Of a stretch of DNA of 52,201 nt, positions 30,071 to 40,086 are shown in pieces. Every line of letters begins with the position of its first letter. Position 1 is the first letter of the stretch. The notes under the pieces were generated by a model. The model searched no databases and was not told the origin of the DNA. It saw only the letters and a program-made list of their open reading frames with translations. The stretch comes from Rhodospirillaceae bacterium (GTDB lineage: Bacteria; Pseudomonadota; Alphaproteobacteria; UBA8366), in the NCBI GenBank assembly GCA_002724395.1, contig PBOR01000030.1, positions 5,178 to 57,378 of the forward strand. Direction: 5' to 3'. The position numbers and the translations under genes were made by a program.

Positions 30071-31005
30071 GAGGCGGCCTCTTTTTCTGTGAGGCCAATA
30101 CGATCGATTTCCCATTGCAGCATGATGCCAGACTTTTCGTGTACTCGCCGGCGTACTTCCGTACCTAACCTTTCGATGTCATTAGCGGATGCGTGGCCGA
30201 GATTGATGAGAAAGTTACAATGGTGTTGAGATACTTGGGCATCTCCCACACGAAGGCCTCGGCAGCCGGCGTCGTCGATCAATTCCCATGCTTTTCCCTC
30301 CGCAGTGTTTTTAAAAGTAGAGCCACCAGTTCGGCTTCTTATAGGTTGGCTTGTTTCGCGCGCGGCAGTAATTTCGTCCATTTTCCGGATGATAGAATCT
30401 TTATCGCCTGGTTCGGCGTACAATGTAGCGCTGGTAAATATCCAGTCTGTTGGGGCTTTCGAATTACGATAACTGAAACCAAGTTCGTCAACGCCCACTG
30501 TGTGGATGTTTCCATCGCGGTCGATCGCTTCGGCTGTAATTAGTACGTGTGCGATTTCACGATCATATGCGCCAGCATTCATGCGCAAGGCTCCGCCAAT
30601 AGTGCCAGGAATTCCGGATAAAAATTCTAATCCGCTCCGTTCGTTTGCCAATGCGAAGCGAGACACATTGATATCAAGTGCACCGGCGCCTGCTTTAATG
30701 GTGTCTTTGTCTATGGTAATTTTATTGAACTCATTTCGGAGCTGGATAACAATGCCCGGAACCCCACCATCGCGAATCAGAAGATTGGATGCGACGCCGA
30801 TAACGGTGACCGGAATGTCTGTTGGAGTTTTGTGCAGAAAATCTTGTAAATCTTCCAAATCCGCCGGTCGGAATAGGATTTCTGCAGGGCCGCCAACTCG
30901 AAGCCAGGCATAACGGGCAATATTTTCATTGAATTTCATTTCTCCGCGGACAGAGGGCAATCGTTCAAATAGATCTTGATGTTTACGGCGGGTGATGGGG
31001 GCCAT
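30067..31005 (-). CDS. murB: UDP-N-acetylenolpyruvoylglucosamine reductase
   Basis: The start is set at the ATG at 31003-31005, which overlaps the murC stop by one base (TAATG) and has GAGG about 7 bases upstream; the product is about 312 residues. FAD-binding segments are IGVASNLLIRDGGVPGIVI and FLSGIPGTIGGALRMNAGAYDREI. The catalytic Ser lies in RTGGSTFKN, and the C-terminal domain has HCNFLINLGHASANDI. It reduces the enolpyruvyl group to the lactyl ether, giving UDP-MurNAc. It has the type I organisation, and the order murC-murB-ddl is classic for alphaproteobacteria. Confidence 0.96.
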   Translation of the reverse strand: MAPITRRKHQDLFERLPSVRGEMKFNENIARYAWLRVGGPAEILFRPADLEDLQDFLHKTPTDIPVTVIGVASNLLIRDGGVPGIVIQLRNEFNKITIDKDTIKAGAGALDINVSRFALANERSGLEFLSGIPGTIGGALRMNAGAYDREIAHVLITAEAIDRDGNIHTVGVDELGFSYRNSKAPTDWIFTSATLYAEPGDKDSIIRKMDEITAARETSQPIRSRTGGSTFKNTAEGKAWELIDDAGCRGLRVGDAQVSQHHCNFLINLGHASANDIERLGTEVRRRVHEKSGIMLQWEIDRIGLTEKEAAS

Positions 31006-32429
31006 TAGCTCGCCTCTTTTTTGAGTTTTTGGCAAATAGCCAATTGATCAGGGAGGGCATTTGCCCAAGAGGTGATGCTGCCCGCACCGAGACAAACTAC
31101 CAGGTCCCCAGTATTAGTCTCCGAATGCACCAAACTAGCCAAGCAATCGGGTTCTGTAAGTGCTAGAACATTGCGATGGCCATGAGAGGTAAGGCCGTTT
31201 ATCAGTGCTTCTTGGTTAATACCTGGTATAGGGTCTTCGCCGGCGGCGTAAATCTCTGAAACGATCACTGTGTCAGCATCATTGAAGCAAACGCAAAACT
31301 CTTCGAATAGGTTTTGTATACGGCTATATCTGTGAGGCTGAATTACTGCGATAACTTTGCCCTGTGTTGCGGAGCGCGCCGCCTTAAGAACAGCGTTAAT
31401 TTCGACTGGGTGATGGCCGTAATCATCGATTATGGTTACACCTCCGGCCTCCCCTACTTTAGTAAAACGCCTTTTGACACCTTCAAAGTGCGCCAGTGCG
31501 TTAGTGATGACGGCATCGCCAATATTCATTTCGATAGCAACGGCAATTGTGGCGAGCGCATTCAAAACGTTATGCTCACCGAACATTGGCAAGCGAAATC
31601 CAGTAATGACGTGTTTTGCTGTTTCGCATTTATTGATTTCCACGTCGAAAGAGATGCCGCTCGGCCCTGGCTTTAAATTGACTCCGCGAACTTCTGCTTG
31701 GGGACTCAAACCGTAGGTCACAAGCCTTCGGTCTGTAATTTGGCCGATTAGTGTTTGGACTTCTGCCTGATCGATACAAGCCACGGCAAAACCATAGAAC
31801 GGAATGTTTTCCACAAACCTACGGAATGCTGCTTTTTCAGTCTCGAAGTCGCCATAAAAATCCAAATGTTCCGGGTCTAAATTGGTGATGATAGCTATTG
31901 TGGCCGGAAGGCGTATGAATGATCCGTCCGACTCATCGGCTTCGACGACCATCCACTCGCTATCGCCTAGACGCGCATTCGTACCATACGCATTAATGAT
32001 GCCGCCGTTTATAACCGTTGGGTCGAAACCGGCACCATCAAGGACTGATGCAATCAGCGACGTCGTTGTGGTTTTGCCGTGGGTGCCTCCTACAGCTATA
32101 GAAGATTTAAGGCGCATCAATTCCGCAAGCATTTCTGCACGCCTGACAACAGGAATACGTCGGCTGCGTGCCTCAATAATTTCTGGGTTTTCCGCGAGAA
32201 TAGCTGAAGACGCAACGACGACTGATGCGTTGGCAACATTTTCAGGTTTGTGGCCAATCTGAACATTTATACCGAGAGTGGCGAGGCGTTTCACATTGGC
32301 GCTTTCCGAGATATCGCTGCCTTGTACTTGGTATTTTAGATTATGCAGAATCTCTGCGATGCCTGACATACCAATGCCGCCAATGCCCACAAAATGGATG
32401 AGGCCGATGGAAAGTGGCATTACGGTCAT
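31005..32429 (-). CDS. murC: UDP-N-acetylmuramate--L-alanine ligase
   Basis: A 474-residue Mur ligase. The N-terminal UDP-binding Rossmann motif is [18 protein letters not shown], the ATP P-loop is [19 protein letters not shown], and the central-domain sequence is [17 protein letters not shown]. The segment [20 protein letters not shown] is typical of MurC. It adds L-Ala to UDP-MurNAc in the cytoplasm. The start overlaps the murG stop by 4 bp (ATGA) and the stop overlaps the murB start by one base. A second ATG three codons in is an alternative start. Confidence 0.97.
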   Translation of the reverse strand: MTVMPLSIGLIHFVGIGGIGMSGIAEILHNLKYQVQGSDISESANVKRLATLGINVQIGHKPENVANASVVVASSAILAENPEIIEARSRRIPVVRRAEMLAELMRLKSSIAVGGTHGKTTTTSLIASVLDGAGFDPTVINGGIINAYGTNARLGDSEWMVVEADESDGSFIRLPATIAIITNLDPEHLDFYGDFETEKAAFRRFVENIPFYGFAVACIDQAEVQTLIGQITDRRLVTYGLSPQAEVRGVNLKPGPSGISFDVEINKCETAKHVITGFRLPMFGEHNVLNALATIAVAIEMNIGDAVITNALAHFEGVKRRFTKVGEAGGVTIIDDYGHHPVEINAVLKAARSATQGKVIAVIQPHRYSRIQNLFEEFCVCFNDADTVIVSEIYAAGEDPIPGINQEALINGLTSHGHRNVLALTEPDCLASLVHSETNTGDLVVCLGAGSITSWANALPDQLAICQKLKKEAS

Positions 32430-33583
32430 GCAGCAATTCCCTTGGTTGCTTTATCGTTATTGTCCTGCTCTGCGCTCAGTGTACTCATGACAAGCTTTGC
32501 TAGCTTCTGAGCTGCTTCGGACATGCCTATTTTTGTGGCGCACTTCGCAGCGGAGGTTAAGGTGCTGTCGATGGAAAATAGTGAGGTGAGCCGATTAGCT
32601 AGAGTTTCGGGAGTAAATGCGTCTTGTGGAATCATCCAGCCGCCGCCGGCATCGCAGAGGCCCTGCGCATTGCGTGTTTGATGGTCATCAGTGGCATGAG
32701 GAAATGGTACAAGGATTGCTGGCCGTCCGGCCGTGGCAATCTCGGCAAGTGTTGACGCGCCGGAACGGCAAATTACCAAATGTGCGACGCTAATACGCTC
32801 CGCTATATCATCGAAGAATGGAGATAGCTCTGCTGTAATATGGAAATCAAAGTATTTAGATTTCACGTCTTCGATATCTTCTTCTCGGCATTGTTGAACG
32901 ACGCGCAGTCTTTGTCGTTCTTGTTCGGGCAATAAGGCCAACGCTTTAGGAACTACCTCGGAAAACACCGTGGCCCCCTGGCTGCCGCCGAAGACCAGAA
33001 TGTGGATGGTGCCACCTGCTTCTATTTGCGGGTAGGGTCTTTCTGACAGTGCGATAATTTCCTGACGCACTGGATTTCCAGTCCAGATCGCTTTCTGCCT
33101 ATCTTTTGCGCGCAAGTTGGCCGCGAATTCAAAAGCCGTTGCGATTCGAGTTACGCCAGGCGCTAAAAATCGATTAGCACGCCCCAAAATAGCATTCTGT
33201 TCATGGATTATTGTACGGAACCCTAAAAATGCTGCAGCAGCGACGGTTGGTACTGATGCGTAACTACCAAATCCAATCACTACATCGGGTTTAAGGCGCC
33301 ATAATAAAAGCGTTGCCTCAAGGAAGCCGATTGCTAGGTTGAGTGTTGCGATAATGCGGCGAAAGACGTTTCTCCCGCTGATGCCTGATGCGCTAATTCT
33401 ATGCACGTCGATATTAGCGAGTGCCCCTTTAATGCCTGCGGCACGACGATCGGTTATCAAGGCTAGCGCGATATCATAGTTTTGCAGCTCGTTAGCGAGC
33501 GCATGAGCAGGGAACAAATGCCCGCCCGTGCCACCGGCAGCAAGAATCGCTAATTTCCCCCGGTTTTGCTTAGGAGTACTCAT
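32426..33583 (-). CDS. murG: UDP-GlcNAc transferase MurG (lipid II synthase)
   Basis: A 385-residue GT-B glycosyltransferase. The N-terminal glycine-rich loop is [21 protein letters not shown] second conserved piece, [16 protein letters not shown], is followed by [14 protein letters not shown]. The C-terminal nucleotide-sugar site is [18 protein letters not shown], followed by [37 protein letters not shown], shown here only as its place near residues 270-310. It transfers GlcNAc from UDP-GlcNAc onto lipid I at the inner membrane. Its start shares one base with the ftsW stop and its stop overlaps murC. Confidence 0.96.
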   Translation of the reverse strand: MSTPKQNRGKLAILAAGGTGGHLFPAHALANELQNYDIALALITDRRAAGIKGALANIDVHRISASGISGRNVFRRIIATLNLAIGFLEATLLLWRLKPDVVIGFGSYASVPTVAAAAFLGFRTIIHEQNAILGRANRFLAPGVTRIATAFEFAANLRAKDRQKAIWTGNPVRQEIIALSERPYPQIEAGGTIHILVFGGSQGATVFSEVVPKALALLPEQERQRLRVVQQCREEDIEDVKSKYFDFHITAELSPFFDDIAERISVAHLVICRSGASTLAEIATAGRPAILVPFPHATDDHQTRNAQGLCDAGGGWMIPQDAFTPETLANRLTSLFSIDSTLTSAAKCATKIGMSEAAQKLAKLVMSTLSAEQDNNDKATKGIAA

Positions 33584-34698
33584 TATACCCCCTGTGGTCG
33601 TTCACGTGTAAGGGCTAGAGCCATTCCCATGCCAATTGCAAGTGCGAAAAGCGATGACCCACCATAAGATACAAAAGGTAATGTCATTCCTTTTGTTGGC
33701 ATCAAATTGATGGTAGACCCCATATTAATGAAGGCTTGAATACCAAATTGGACGAGTAGGCCGGCAGCCGCTAGCACAACGAATAAATCGGTTTCGTGCA
33801 TTAGGCGGAAGAACCCGCGTAGTACCACAAAGGCAAAAGTCAGAACGAGAACTAAGCAGGCAATTAGTCCAAATTCTTCGCCGGCTACAGCGAAAATGAA
33901 ATCTGCATGCGCGTCGGGTAGACGTGTTTTCACCATGCCCTCGCCGGGACCGGTTCCGAATAAACCACCATTAGTGAAGGCTTCCATGGCTTTGTCCACT
34001 TGGTAGGTATCGCCAGATTTGGGGTCGATGAATCGATCAATTCGACTGGCAACGTGTGGGAGCATGAAATAGGCTCCGACCAATCCTAGTAAGCCTAATA
34101 CTACGATGCCAGCCACAAAGATCATTGGTAAGCCTGCGAGAAACCATTGGGTGAACCAAATCACCGTTATAACAACTGCTTGTCCGAGGTCCGGTTGGGC
34201 AAGCAGAAGGAGGGCTACTAGTAAGAAACCTAGGCCGGCAATTTTAGTGCCGGGAAATGTTCCGCGTAGTTTGCCGGTTGCAAACATCCAGGCTGCGAAG
34301 ATTGCAAAGCCGGGTTTGGCAAACTCAGATGGTTGTAGTGAGAACCCAGCAATACTAATCCAGCGTCGAGCACCCTTGATTTCTGTGCCAATGAACAATG
34401 CAAAAACCATTAAAGCCAACGAGAAAATAAATAAAAGAACTCCAAGTCGTCGAACTTGGACTGGCGAGAAGAGTGAAACAGTAAACATTAAGATAATAGC
34501 TGGAGCGAGAAACATAGCTTGGCGTTTCAGGAAATAAGTAGGTTCTAGACGAAGCCGTTCCGCGACTGCTGGGCTGGCAGAGGCAGCGAGCAGAACGCCA
34601 AAGGCGGCCAACGCAATTACTGCAAGTAAAGACCACCGATCTACTGTCCACCACCATTGGCCCAATACCGATGTGTCGCTGCGTGCAATCGCTGGCAT
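33583..34698 (-). CDS. ftsW: Peptidoglycan glycosyltransferase FtsW (SEDS family)
   Basis: The start is placed at the ATG at 34696-34698 (MPAIARSDTSVLGQWWW), which overlaps the murD stop by one base (TAATG); an upstream start would reach back into murD. The product is about 371 residues with about ten hydrophobic helices. SEDS landmarks are GARRWISIAGFSLQPSEFAKPG, LAQPDLGQAVVI, GLFGTGPGEGMVK, and the C-terminal STINLMPTKGMTLPFVSYGGSSLFA. It polymerises lipid II at the septum together with the transpeptidase FtsI. Confidence 0.96.
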   Translation of the reverse strand: MPAIARSDTSVLGQWWWTVDRWSLLAVIALAAFGVLLAASASPAVAERLRLEPTYFLKRQAMFLAPAIILMFTVSLFSPVQVRRLGVLLFIFSLALMVFALFIGTEIKGARRWISIAGFSLQPSEFAKPGFAIFAAWMFATGKLRGTFPGTKIAGLGFLLVALLLLAQPDLGQAVVITVIWFTQWFLAGLPMIFVAGIVVLGLLGLVGAYFMLPHVASRIDRFIDPKSGDTYQVDKAMEAFTNGGLFGTGPGEGMVKTRLPDAHADFIFAVAGEEFGLIACLVLVLTFAFVVLRGFFRLMHETDLFVVLAAAGLLVQFGIQAFINMGSTINLMPTKGMTLPFVSYGGSSLFALAIGMGMALALTRERPQGV

Positions 34699-36110
34699 TA
34701 GGCAGCCCTCTCTATTTGGCCATCCCAAAAAACCTCGCGTGCGGTGCCCGGCAATTGAGCGACTTGGCGACAAAATGCTGCCCCGCGTGCTTCAAAATTG
34801 GGGAACTGATCCCATGATGCGCAAGCTGGCGACAACATTACGACGGCATCGGTTCGACGCTCTTGTTGGGCGAGCCGATGGGCTTGGTGGATGGCTTGTT
34901 CGAGCGTACTGCAACGGGAGAACGGTAATCGTCCTTCTAATTCTTTTGCAAATGTTTCTTCCGCTTCGCCGATGAGGAAGGTATGCCGAATATTATGAAA
35001 ACAATCACTCAGGGTGCTGAGCCCACCTTCCTTGGCAAGGCCACCTGCAATCCAATAAATTGTTTTATAGCTGCCTAGAGCATGAGAGGCTGCATCAGTA
35101 TTTGTGGCTTTGCTATCGTTTATATATCGGATGCCATCGATGATCGCAGCCAGCTGTTGACGATGCGCAAGCCCGGGAAAGGTCTCAATCCCGGTGGCAA
35201 TTTCGGTAGCGTCGAGGCCGACCATAAAGCAAGCTGCCGCAGCAGCGGCTGCGTTCTGAGCGTTATGGTCGCCTTGTAATGTTTCTATACGTTCCAACGA
35301 GGTGATGGGCCTTTTTAAGCCATTGCGGTCATCGTACAGAACGCAGTCAACCACATAAACACCGCCTTTCACTGATTGATGGCCTGAAATCGGGACGCTG
35401 TATTGATTGTTTTTGGCGACTAATTCCTGGAATATTTTGGTGCTTTCGGGTTCGTCAATGCCGAGAATGGCGGTGTCCTCAGCCTTTTGGTTTTTGAAGA
35501 TCAGGCGTTTCGCTGCGATGTAACCGTTCATGCCATCATGCCGGTCCAAATGATCCGGGCTGATGTTAAGAAGAACCGCGACCGTAGCATCAAGTGATGG
35601 GGTTAGCTCCAATTGATACGAGGAAAGCTCTAAAACGTAGAAGCCGTCAGGCTTGAGCGCCGGGAAATCCAAAACGGGTTTGCCGAGGTTGCCGCCTACC
35701 GCAATTTCACGGTTGGCTGTCTTAAGGATATGACCTATTAAAGCGGTGGTTGTGGATTTTCCGTTAGTACCAGTAATCGCAATGATCGTGGCGTTCTGTC
35801 TGGATTGCACCAATAATTCGACATCCCCGATGATTGGGCATTTTGCGGCTTTGGCGGCTGCTGCAATTGGATTGGCTTTCGGATAGGTATGAGGAATGCC
35901 GGGGCTCAAAACCAAAGAGTCGGTTTTGAGCCAGTTTTGCCCACTCAAGTCAACAATGGGTATGCCGGCCTCGGCGCGCGCGCTTTCGGAATCGTCCCAT
36001 GCGCACACCTGTGCTTGTGCCGCTATCAATGCGCGCGCAGTGGCCAGGCCTGATTTACCAAGCCCCATCACGGCGATAGTTTTGTGTTTATAAGCGGATA
36101 GGTCGATCAT
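34698..36110 (-). CDS. murD: UDP-N-acetylmuramoyl-L-alanine--D-glutamate ligase
   Basis: A 470-residue Mur ligase. The N-terminal UDP-substrate domain is IAVMGLGKSGLATARALIAA, followed by DSLVLSPGIP. The ATP P-loop is IAITGTNGKSTTTALIGH, with LNISPDHLDRH and the catalytic FPGLAHRQQLAA and YINDSKATNTDAA downstream. The C-terminal segment VVMLSPACASWDQFPNFEARG is diagnostic for MurD. It adds D-Glu to UDP-MurNAc-L-Ala. It lies 19 bp after mraY and overlaps the ftsW start by one base. Confidence 0.97.
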   Translation of the reverse strand: MIDLSAYKHKTIAVMGLGKSGLATARALIAAQAQVCAWDDSESARAEAGIPIVDLSGQNWLKTDSLVLSPGIPHTYPKANPIAAAAKAAKCPIIGDVELLVQSRQNATIIAITGTNGKSTTTALIGHILKTANREIAVGGNLGKPVLDFPALKPDGFYVLELSSYQLELTPSLDATVAVLLNISPDHLDRHDGMNGYIAAKRLIFKNQKAEDTAILGIDEPESTKIFQELVAKNNQYSVPISGHQSVKGGVYVVDCVLYDDRNGLKRPITSLERIETLQGDHNAQNAAAAAAACFMVGLDATEIATGIETFPGLAHRQQLAAIIDGIRYINDSKATNTDAASHALGSYKTIYWIAGGLAKEGGLSTLSDCFHNIRHTFLIGEAEETFAKELEGRLPFSRCSTLEQAIHQAHRLAQQERRTDAVVMLSPACASWDQFPNFEARGAAFCRQVAQLPGTAREVFWDGQIERAA

Positions 36111-36129
36111 GTGGTTTATATTATTCCCG

Positions 36130-37215
36130 TCAACGAAGTTTCAGTGTGGCGAGGCCAATCAGCGCCAGAATCGACGCAATAATCCAAAAGCGAATAACAA
36201 TGGTCGATTCGGCCCAGCCTTTTTTCTCAAAATGATGATGTAGTGGAGCCATAGCGAAGACCCGTTTTCCTGTGAGCTTGAAGGAGGCTACCTGGACGAT
36301 CACCGAAACGGTCTCGAGGACGAAGAGGCCACCTATAATCGCCAGTACCAGTTCGTGTTTGGTGACTACGCTTATCGCGCCAAGCGCACCACCCACGGCT
36401 AGGGAGCCGGTATCACCCATGAAAACCATGGCCGGCGGCGCGTTAAACCACAGGAAACCGAGACTTGCTCCGACCAATGCGCCGCAAAACACTGATAGTT
36501 CAGCGGTGCCCGGCAAATGGTGAATTTGCAGGTAACTGGAATAGACTGAATGGCCGACCAGATAGGCAATAAAGCCGAAACAGGCGGCCGCAATCATAAC
36601 CGGCACGATTGCCAATCCGTCGAGGCCGTCCGTTAAATTAACTGCATTTGAAGAGCCGACCATGACGAATACGGCGAAAGTTAAAAATACCCAGCCGAGA
36701 TCAATAAGCACGTTCTTTAAAAACGGAATGGTCAGGCCGGTTGCCAATGGATCGGGGGTGATTGAGGCGACCCAATAGGCGGCAAGAGCGGCGACGGCGA
36801 ACTCGAGAATAAGCTTTGTTCGTCCTTGCAAGCCTTTCGACCCGCGACCGGTCAATTTCATATAATCGTCCGCGAAACCGATCATGCCAAAGCCCATGGT
36901 GACTAAAAGTACAATCCAAACATAGCCGTTGCCCAAATCCGCCCATAAAAGTGTGCTGAAAGAAATCGCCAGCAATATCAAAAAGCCGCCCATTGTCGGC
37001 GTGCCGGCTTTTTTCAAGTGCCCTTCGGGCACGTCCTCACGGATATTCGATGCGCCGCCTTGCTGAAGCTTGAGCCAACTGATGATAGAGGGACCAAAGA
37101 TAAAGCTGATAATGAGCGCCGTCATAATGGCACCGCCTGTCCGAAACGTTATGTAACGAAAAAGGTTCAATGGGCCGAAGTCATCGGCGAGCGGTGCGAG
37201 GAAATTATACAGCAT
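36130..37215 (-). CDS. mraY: Phospho-N-acetylmuramoyl-pentapeptide transferase MraY
   Basis: A 361-residue integral membrane enzyme with about ten helices. Conserved motifs are [10 protein letters not shown], the catalytic Asp pair in [50 protein letters not shown] and [15 protein letters not shown]. It transfers phospho-MurNAc-pentapeptide onto undecaprenyl phosphate to form lipid I. The start overlaps the murF end by 11 bp, which suggests coupled translation. Confidence 0.97.
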   Translation of the reverse strand: MLYNFLAPLADDFGPLNLFRYITFRTGGAIMTALIISFIFGPSIISWLKLQQGGASNIREDVPEGHLKKAGTPTMGGFLILLAISFSTLLWADLGNGYVWIVLLVTMGFGMIGFADDYMKLTGRGSKGLQGRTKLILEFAVAALAAYWVASITPDPLATGLTIPFLKNVLIDLGWVFLTFAVFVMVGSSNAVNLTDGLDGLAIVPVMIAAACFGFIAYLVGHSVYSSYLQIHHLPGTAELSVFCGALVGASLGFLWFNAPPAMVFMGDTGSLAVGGALGAISVVTKHELVLAIIGGLFVLETVSVIVQVASFKLTGKRVFAMAPLHHHFEKKGWAESTIVIRFWIIASILALIGLATLKLR

Positions 37216-38629
37216 TTGCCGCTCCCTTCGTATCGTCTAAGGCGGCCAAAGCCGCCGTAATCAGGGCCATACGGCTACCGAGGGACCCTTTGACCGTGAC
37301 GACGTCACCAGGACGTACAGTATTGATAACGACTGGCAGAATGGCTTCGCTAGTTGTGCCGTGTTCGGCGGCAACTGATTTCGGGAGCGCTTTGCAAAGT
37401 GCGGCCATGTGGTTACCCGCTAGAATTGCAATGTCGATCCTCGCTGAGGAAATATCTTTTGCGAGTGCGGCATGAATGGTGTCCGCTTCGCTCCCAAGTT
37501 CTAGCATGTCGCCTAGTACGGCGATGCGTCTACCGTTTTGCGCTGGCGTTGCGTTTTTTAAGACTTGAAATGCGGCACGCATAGATGCCGGACTGGCATT
37601 ATAACTTTCGTCGATAAGCCTAAACGTTCCGCTGCCATAAGTTATCAGCCTCTGTTGGCCTCGGCCTTTAAGGGCTTTGATGTCGGCTAAAGCAAGCGCT
37701 GCTTCGGCCACGTCGCCACCTGCGACTTTCACCCCGGCAAGAACGGCAAGGCTATTGACAACCGAATGCTTGCCCGGTGTGCCTAGGCGATACTTAAGAT
37801 GTTCGCCGCAAATATCAGCCTGAATGTCACTGAATGATGCGCCAAGCTTGCAATCAATGATGCGCGCCTCCGCATCGGCGTGATCGCCGAAACTGATTAT
37901 GCGGTTCAATTTCTTCTCGATTGCCCGACTTTGCAATCTATCAAAATACGGATTCTCGCGATTGAGAATGGCGATTCCGTCGGGCGCCATGCCGTCGAAG
38001 ATTTCTGCTTTTGCGTCGGCTATGTCTTCGACAGAATCGAAGAATTCCATATGGACAGGCTCGATGGTTGTGATGATGGCAATATGCGGTCGGAGAATTT
38101 TCGATAGCTTATGGATTTCACCAGCATGGTTCATGCCGACCTCAAGGATACCGTAAATTGTATCAGCCGGCATGCGCGCAAGACTAAGTGGCAAGCCCCA
38201 CTGATTGTTTAAATTGCCTTGGGTGGCGATTGTGGACCCTTGTTGAGAAAGGATATAGCGCAATGCCTCCTTCGTGCCGGTTTTTCCGACGCTGCCGGTA
38301 ACACCAAAAATGCTGGCCGTTTTAGCAATTCGGTCGCGAGCGCATTGAGCCAATGCATTTAGCCCTATATCGGTATCGTTGACTAATAAGTGCGGGATAT
38401 TCGTTGGCCAATCCGGTCGAATTTCTGAGACCATCGCCGCTGATGCACCGGCGTTTAATGCCGATTTTACGTAGTCGTGACCGTCAGCATTCGGACCCTT
38501 GATGGCAACAAATAAGTCGTCTTGTGAGATAGTACGGCTATCAATGGATATGCCGTGGGCGATCCATTTGCCTTTAGCGGCACCATTGCATGCTTGGGCG
38601 GCTTCACTATGGTTCCAAAGCGGCATCAT
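37205..38629 (-). CDS. murF: UDP-MurNAc-tripeptide--D-alanyl-D-alanine ligase
   Basis: A 474-residue Mur ligase. The N-terminal domain has [32 protein letters not shown] in residues 27-58. The P-loop is [19 protein letters not shown], and the central and C-terminal motifs are [24 protein letters not shown] (around residues 188-211), [15 protein letters not shown] and [10 protein letters not shown]. It joins the D-Ala-D-Ala made by Ddl to the precursor tripeptide. It overlaps murE by 4 bp (ATGA) and mraY by 11 bp. Confidence 0.97.
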   Translation of the reverse strand: MMPLWNHSEAAQACNGAAKGKWIAHGISIDSRTISQDDLFVAIKGPNADGHDYVKSALNAGASAAMVSEIRPDWPTNIPHLLVNDTDIGLNALAQCARDRIAKTASIFGVTGSVGKTGTKEALRYILSQQGSTIATQGNLNNQWGLPLSLARMPADTIYGILEVGMNHAGEIHKLSKILRPHIAIITTIEPVHMEFFDSVEDIADAKAEIFDGMAPDGIAILNRENPYFDRLQSRAIEKKLNRIISFGDHADAEARIIDCKLGASFSDIQADICGEHLKYRLGTPGKHSVVNSLAVLAGVKVAGGDVAEAALALADIKALKGRGQQRLITYGSGTFRLIDESYNASPASMRAAFQVLKNATPAQNGRRIAVLGDMLELGSEADTIHAALAKDISSARIDIAILAGNHMAALCKALPKSVAAEHGTTSEAILPVVINTVRPGDVVTVKGSLGSRMALITAALAALDDTKGAANAV

Positions 38630-40086
38630 TTGGTTTCTCTAAGTGCGGCAGATGCGACTTCAAAATCGTCGAAAGGGTATACCTTGTTGTCGATTGTCTG
38701 TCCGGTTTCGTGTCCTTTGCCTGCGATAACGAGTGTATCACCGGGGCCTATTAGGCCTATGGCTGTCTTGATCGCTTGTTCACGGTCAGCAATCTCTGTT
38801 GCATCATTACAGGCGGCCATAATTTCACTACGTATCATTGCGGGATTCTCGCTTCTGGGATTGTCGTCAGTAATGATGGCAGTGTCCGCAAGATTGCACG
38901 CAATTGTGCCCATTTGAGGGCGTTTTCCACGGTCTCGGTCTCCGCCACATCCAAATACCACCACAAGCTTGTTAACAGTGTGTAGACGGACGGATTGTAA
39001 AGCCGTGTTGAGTGCATCGGGAGTGTGGGCGTAATCTACATACACCTTACCCCCTGCGGCAGTTATACCAACCTTTTGCATGCGTCCCGGCACGCTTTTT
39101 AATTTCGGGAGTAGGGCAACCAGCTCTGAAATTGCTGCGCCACAGGCATGTAAAAGCCCCATCGCTGCTATTATATTCACAACTTGGAAGGCGCCGGGCA
39201 GCGAGAGCTCTGCCTCATATAATGTATTAAACGCACGAAGTTTGAGCGACCAACCGTTTGGGGTAAGCTTGCGGCTCTCCAAGCAAATATCACCAACGTC
39301 CAGGCCATATGAAATGAATTTGAGAGAACGATTGTTGGCAATTTGTTGGAGAGTTTCTGCCTCATTGGTTTCAGCATTAGCAACAACTGTTCCTCCTTCG
39401 CAGAGAAGCTCGCGGAACAGTCGAAATTTAGCATCCCGATATGCATTAAATGTTTTATGATAATCAAGATGATCACGGCTTAAATTAGTGAAGGCAGCAG
39501 CCTTTATTCTGACACCGTCGATTCGGTTTTGATCGAGCCCATGGCTAGAGGCCTCTATGCATAGATGGTCGCATTGATCGACCTTTAAGTCCGATAATGT
39601 TTTTTGCAGAGCAACCGGGCCCGGTGTCGTAAGGCCGCCGCGTGCCGGGTATCCTGGCCCCGTAACTCCCAGAGTGCCAAGGCTTGCGGCTTTTGCTCCG
39701 GCCAGTGTCCAAAGTTGTTGTGCAAAATGCGCGACGGACGTCTTGCCGTTGGTGCCGGTAACCGCGACCACGTTCTCTGGCTGCTTGCCGAAAAATCGTG
39801 CGGCCATATGTGCTAAGCTTTGCCTGGGGTTGATGTCGGTTATAAAAGGAATGTTTTCATTAGAAATAGGTTGTTTGGTACCCGTGGGTGCGAGGATTGC
39901 ACTGGCACCGGCAGCTATAGCAGCGTCGATATAATTTCGACCGTCGGCGAGGTTCCCCGGAATCGCAGCAAATAGATATCCTGGCCGGACATTTCTGCTG
40001 TCCGCGCTAAGACCTTTAATCTCGACATTTGTCCAGTCCTGCCTCAGTGTGCTTGTTCCTTTGTTAATAAGCTTTGAAAGACGCAA
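38626..40086 (-). CDS. murE: UDP-MurNAc-L-Ala-D-Glu--meso-diaminopimelate ligase
   Basis: A 486-residue Mur ligase. The N-terminal domain has GLSADSRNVRPGYLFAAIPG, the P-loop is VAVTGTNGKTSVAHFAQQL, and TNLSRDHLDYHKTF lies in the centre. The C-terminal domain has VFGCGGDRDRGKRPQMG and the DNPRSENP motif. DNPR is the established recognition motif for meso-diaminopimelate rather than lysine, so the peptidoglycan is of the Gram-negative type. The start lies within the last 23 bases of ftsI and the stop overlaps murF. Confidence 0.97.
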   Translation of the reverse strand: MRLSKLINKGTSTLRQDWTNVEIKGLSADSRNVRPGYLFAAIPGNLADGRNYIDAAIAAGASAILAPTGTKQPISNENIPFITDINPRQSLAHMAARFFGKQPENVVAVTGTNGKTSVAHFAQQLWTLAGAKAASLGTLGVTGPGYPARGGLTTPGPVALQKTLSDLKVDQCDHLCIEASSHGLDQNRIDGVRIKAAAFTNLSRDHLDYHKTFNAYRDAKFRLFRELLCEGGTVVANAETNEAETLQQIANNRSLKFISYGLDVGDICLESRKLTPNGWSLKLRAFNTLYEAELSLPGAFQVVNIIAAMGLLHACGAAISELVALLPKLKSVPGRMQKVGITAAGGKVYVDYAHTPDALNTALQSVRLHTVNKLVVVFGCGGDRDRGKRPQMGTIACNLADTAIITDDNPRSENPAMIRSEIMAACNDATEIADREQAIKTAIGLIGPGDTLVIAGKGHETGQTIDNKVYPFDDFEVASAALRETK